Assembly: GCA_963744935.1 (NCBI GenBank)
Contig: CAVUVM010000007.1
Coordinates: 1 to 64,000, forward strand
Direction: 5' to 3'
Source of the DNA: Bog-473 sp963744935
GTDB lineage: Bacteria > Actinomycetota > Acidimicrobiia > Acidimicrobiales > RAAP-2
DNA length: 64,000 nucleotides
Each line of letters begins with the position of its first letter. Position 1 is the stretch's first letter. Position numbers and translations under genes: made by a program. Below are positions 62,417 through 64,000 of this stretch, piece by piece. The notes below the pieces were generated by a model. It was not told the origin of the DNA. It ran no database searches and worked only from the letters and a program-made list of their open reading frames with translations.

Positions 62417-64000
62417 ATGAGCTTCACGCTCACGGGTCCGACCACCCTGCGACGCCACCGTCGCCCCGCGGCACCGTTGGTGGGCATCGTCGTCTCTCTC
62501 TTCTTGGTGGTTGCCGCCGCCGTGATCGGCCCCATGTCTCCCGCGGCCGCCGACCTCGGTGTCCCGAACCGGGCCTCGGTGCCGCAGATCCCGTCGTCGG
62601 AGTCACGTGCACTGCCGGCGGACTCCACCAACGTGCGCATTGCCATGCAGGAGAACGCAGGCAACGACGTCATCGCCGAATCGTTGGGCGGCGTGTCGGC
62701 GCCGGGCGTGCCCGACTCGCCCGCCGTGCTGTTCCAGCCGACGGGAGGGGCGTGGAACGTCGACACCGGGCCCGGCTGCGCGGGCCCGTGGACCCCGGTG
62801 CTCGCCAACCAGACCACCCCCACGGCGTCGCCGGTCAGCGGGGGTCTTCTCCAGCTGTGTGTCGCCGGCGGGAGCCCGATCGTCCACGGCACGCTGACCG
62901 GGGTCTACGACTCGGGCAGTGAGGCGCAGACCGTCAACACACTTCCGCTCGAGACCTACGTCGCCGATACGGTGCCGGGAGAGTCGCCGTCGAGCTGGGC
63001 GAGCGTGGGAGGGTCCGGTCCACAAGGTATGGACTGGGGCTTCCAGGAGCTCGAGGCCCAGGCGGTGGCCGTCCGTTCTTATGTGCTCGCCGACCTCGGT
63101 GGCTACGGCGGCTACGCCGACACCTGTGATCTGGACTGTCAGAATTACCGCGGCACCGAGTACGAGACGCCCACGAGCATCGCCGCCGCCGACGACACCG
63201 CCGGGCAGGTGATGGTGATGCCCAACGGATCCATTGCCACGACCGAGTACTCCGCGTCGACCGGCGGCTACACGTCCGGCGCTAACGAGGGATCGCCCTT
63301 CACCGCGGTGCCCGACGACGGAGACGCCGTGTGCGTCTCCGATGCGTGCAACCCCAACCATCAGTGGACGACCTCGGTCAGCTACAACCAGATCGAGTCC
63401 GCGTGGCCGCAGATCGGCACGTTCACGGACCTCCCGATGGGGCCAGGCCAGTTGGTGACCGACCCCGGCCATCCGTTCGACGCGTCCTACGGTCGGGTTG
63501 CCACCATCACCGTGGCCGGTACGTCAGGGAGCGTCACGATGCCCGGCACGGAGTTCTACACCGACCTCGGGCTCAACTCGGACTTGTTCTCCATCACCGG
63601 GTTCAACGGATCCTCGGTCACCATCGAGGGCCAAGGGTGGGGTCACGGCATCGGCATGGGCCAGTGGGGTGCGCTCGGCTACGCCATCGGTCAGGACAAC
63701 GGCGATGGGAACTGGACGTACACCCAGATCGTGAACCACTACTACGGCCCGGCCCAGTCGAGCACCCTTCCGGGTTCGGCCGGGCAGCCCAGCGGCGGAG
63801 TCGGCGGCTACTGGATCAACGCGGCGGACGGCGGTGTGTTCAGTTTCGGGAACGCGCAGTTCCACGGCAGCATGGGTGGCATCCCGTTGAACGCCCCGGT
63901 TGTCGGCGTCGCCGCGACGCACGACGCCAACGGGTACTGGGAGGTCGCCCGCGACGGTGGCGTGTTCAGCTTCGGCGACGCCAACTTCTACGGCAGCACC
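62417..64000 (+). CDS. SpoIID/LytB-domain exported protein with repeats (partial, runs off the window)
   Basis: The frame is open for 528 codons to the last base. A signal peptide follows a basic start (LRRHRRPAAP, then LVGIVVSLFLVVAAAVIG). The SpoIID-type domain shows ETYVADTVPGESPSSW, AVAVRSYVLADLGGYG, TEYSASTGGYTSGANEG and GWGHGIGMGQWGALGYA, the signature of the SpoIID family that cleaves denuded peptidoglycan strands or activates amidases. After ~455 it enters the same repeat as the protein at 55541 (GYWINAADGGVFSFGNAQFH, then GYWEVARDGGVFSFGDANFY). A wall-associated role alongside the glycan cluster is likely. Confidence 0.9.
   Translation, partial: MSFTLTGPTTLRRHRRPAAPLVGIVVSLFLVVAAAVIGPMSPAAADLGVPNRASVPQIPSSESRALPADSTNVRIAMQENAGNDVIAESLGGVSAPGVPDSPAVLFQPTGGAWNVDTGPGCAGPWTPVLANQTTPTASPVSGGLLQLCVAGGSPIVHGTLTGVYDSGSEAQTVNTLPLETYVADTVPGESPSSWASVGGSGPQGMDWGFQELEAQAVAVRSYVLADLGGYGGYADTCDLDCQNYRGTEYETPTSIAAADDTAGQVMVMPNGSIATTEYSASTGGYTSGANEGSPFTAVPDDGDAVCVSDACNPNHQWTTSVSYNQIESAWPQIGTFTDLPMGPGQLVTDPGHPFDASYGRVATITVAGTSGSVTMPGTEFYTDLGLNSDLFSITGFNGSSVTIEGQGWGHGIGMGQWGALGYAIGQDNGDGNWTYTQIVNHYYGPAQSSTLPGSAGQPSGGVGGYWINAADGGVFSFGNAQFHGSMGGIPLNAPVVGVAATHDANGYWEVARDGGVFSFGDANFYGST

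Overview
The window is GC-rich throughout. Its gene content points to an actinobacterium, most plausibly of the Acidimicrobiia type: a type VII secretion (T7SS) locus, mec-cysO-cysM, rph-rdgB, two wax ester synthase/DGAT paralogues, F420-dependent LLM oxidoreductases, paired MaoC hydratases, and secreted proteins with 'DGGIFSYGDA' repeats. This placement is inference from gene content; there is no rRNA or other taxonomic marker to settle it.

Region 1 (1-8 kb) is a T7SS-like locus on the minus strand: small WXG100-like proteins, a large EssC/EccC-type FtsK ATPase carrying FHA sequence, and a separate FHA protein. A membrane Ser/Thr kinase with an external lectin-like domain is divergent from it. 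Several of these genes are split by single-base frame breaks while the protein sequence on both sides stays well conserved. Region 2 (8.9-20.2 kb) is lipid metabolism (two WS/DGATs, an acyl-CoA synthetase, hydrolases) plus a divergent TetR/peroxiredoxin pair with two palindromic operators. It is interrupted by a decayed insertion sequence, a 206-bp miniature element with matching ends, and a patch of gene debris. Region 3 (20.5-22.4 kb) holds a DUF6933 gene, a second broken transposase of the same family, and a strong palindrome overlapping the 3' end of tmRNA.

Region 4 (22.4-32.6 kb) is conserved housekeeping: ssrA, smpB, mec-cysO-cysM, a Fic/Doc-like gene with a small partner, an FAD oxidoreductase, a large polytopic membrane protein, rph and rdgB. 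Region 5 (32.6-48.2 kb) is mostly oxidoreductases and hydrolases typical of lipid/xenobiotic-metabolising actinobacteria: LLM flavoproteins, nitroreductase, MaoC pair with a DoxX-like protein between them, P450, SDRs, sulfatase, PIG-V-like mannosyltransferase, glycerate kinase, and tRNA-Leu(UAG). A nested four-arm inverted repeat lies between the MaoC gene and the P450.

Region 6 (48.3-64 kb) starts with clpP and then becomes a surface-glycan cluster. It has an ABC-2 permease and ATPase of the Wzm/Wzt type and two copies of a translationally coupled methyltransferase-glycosyltransferase-glycosyltransferase cassette. It also has one more glycosyltransferase, a separate methyltransferase, and two exported proteins that share a ~41-residue repeat (a beta-propeller-like protein and a SpoIID/LytB-domain protein running off the right edge). 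Together they suggest assembly, methylation and export of a cell-surface polysaccharide. Two glycosyltransferase genes carry single-base frame breaks.
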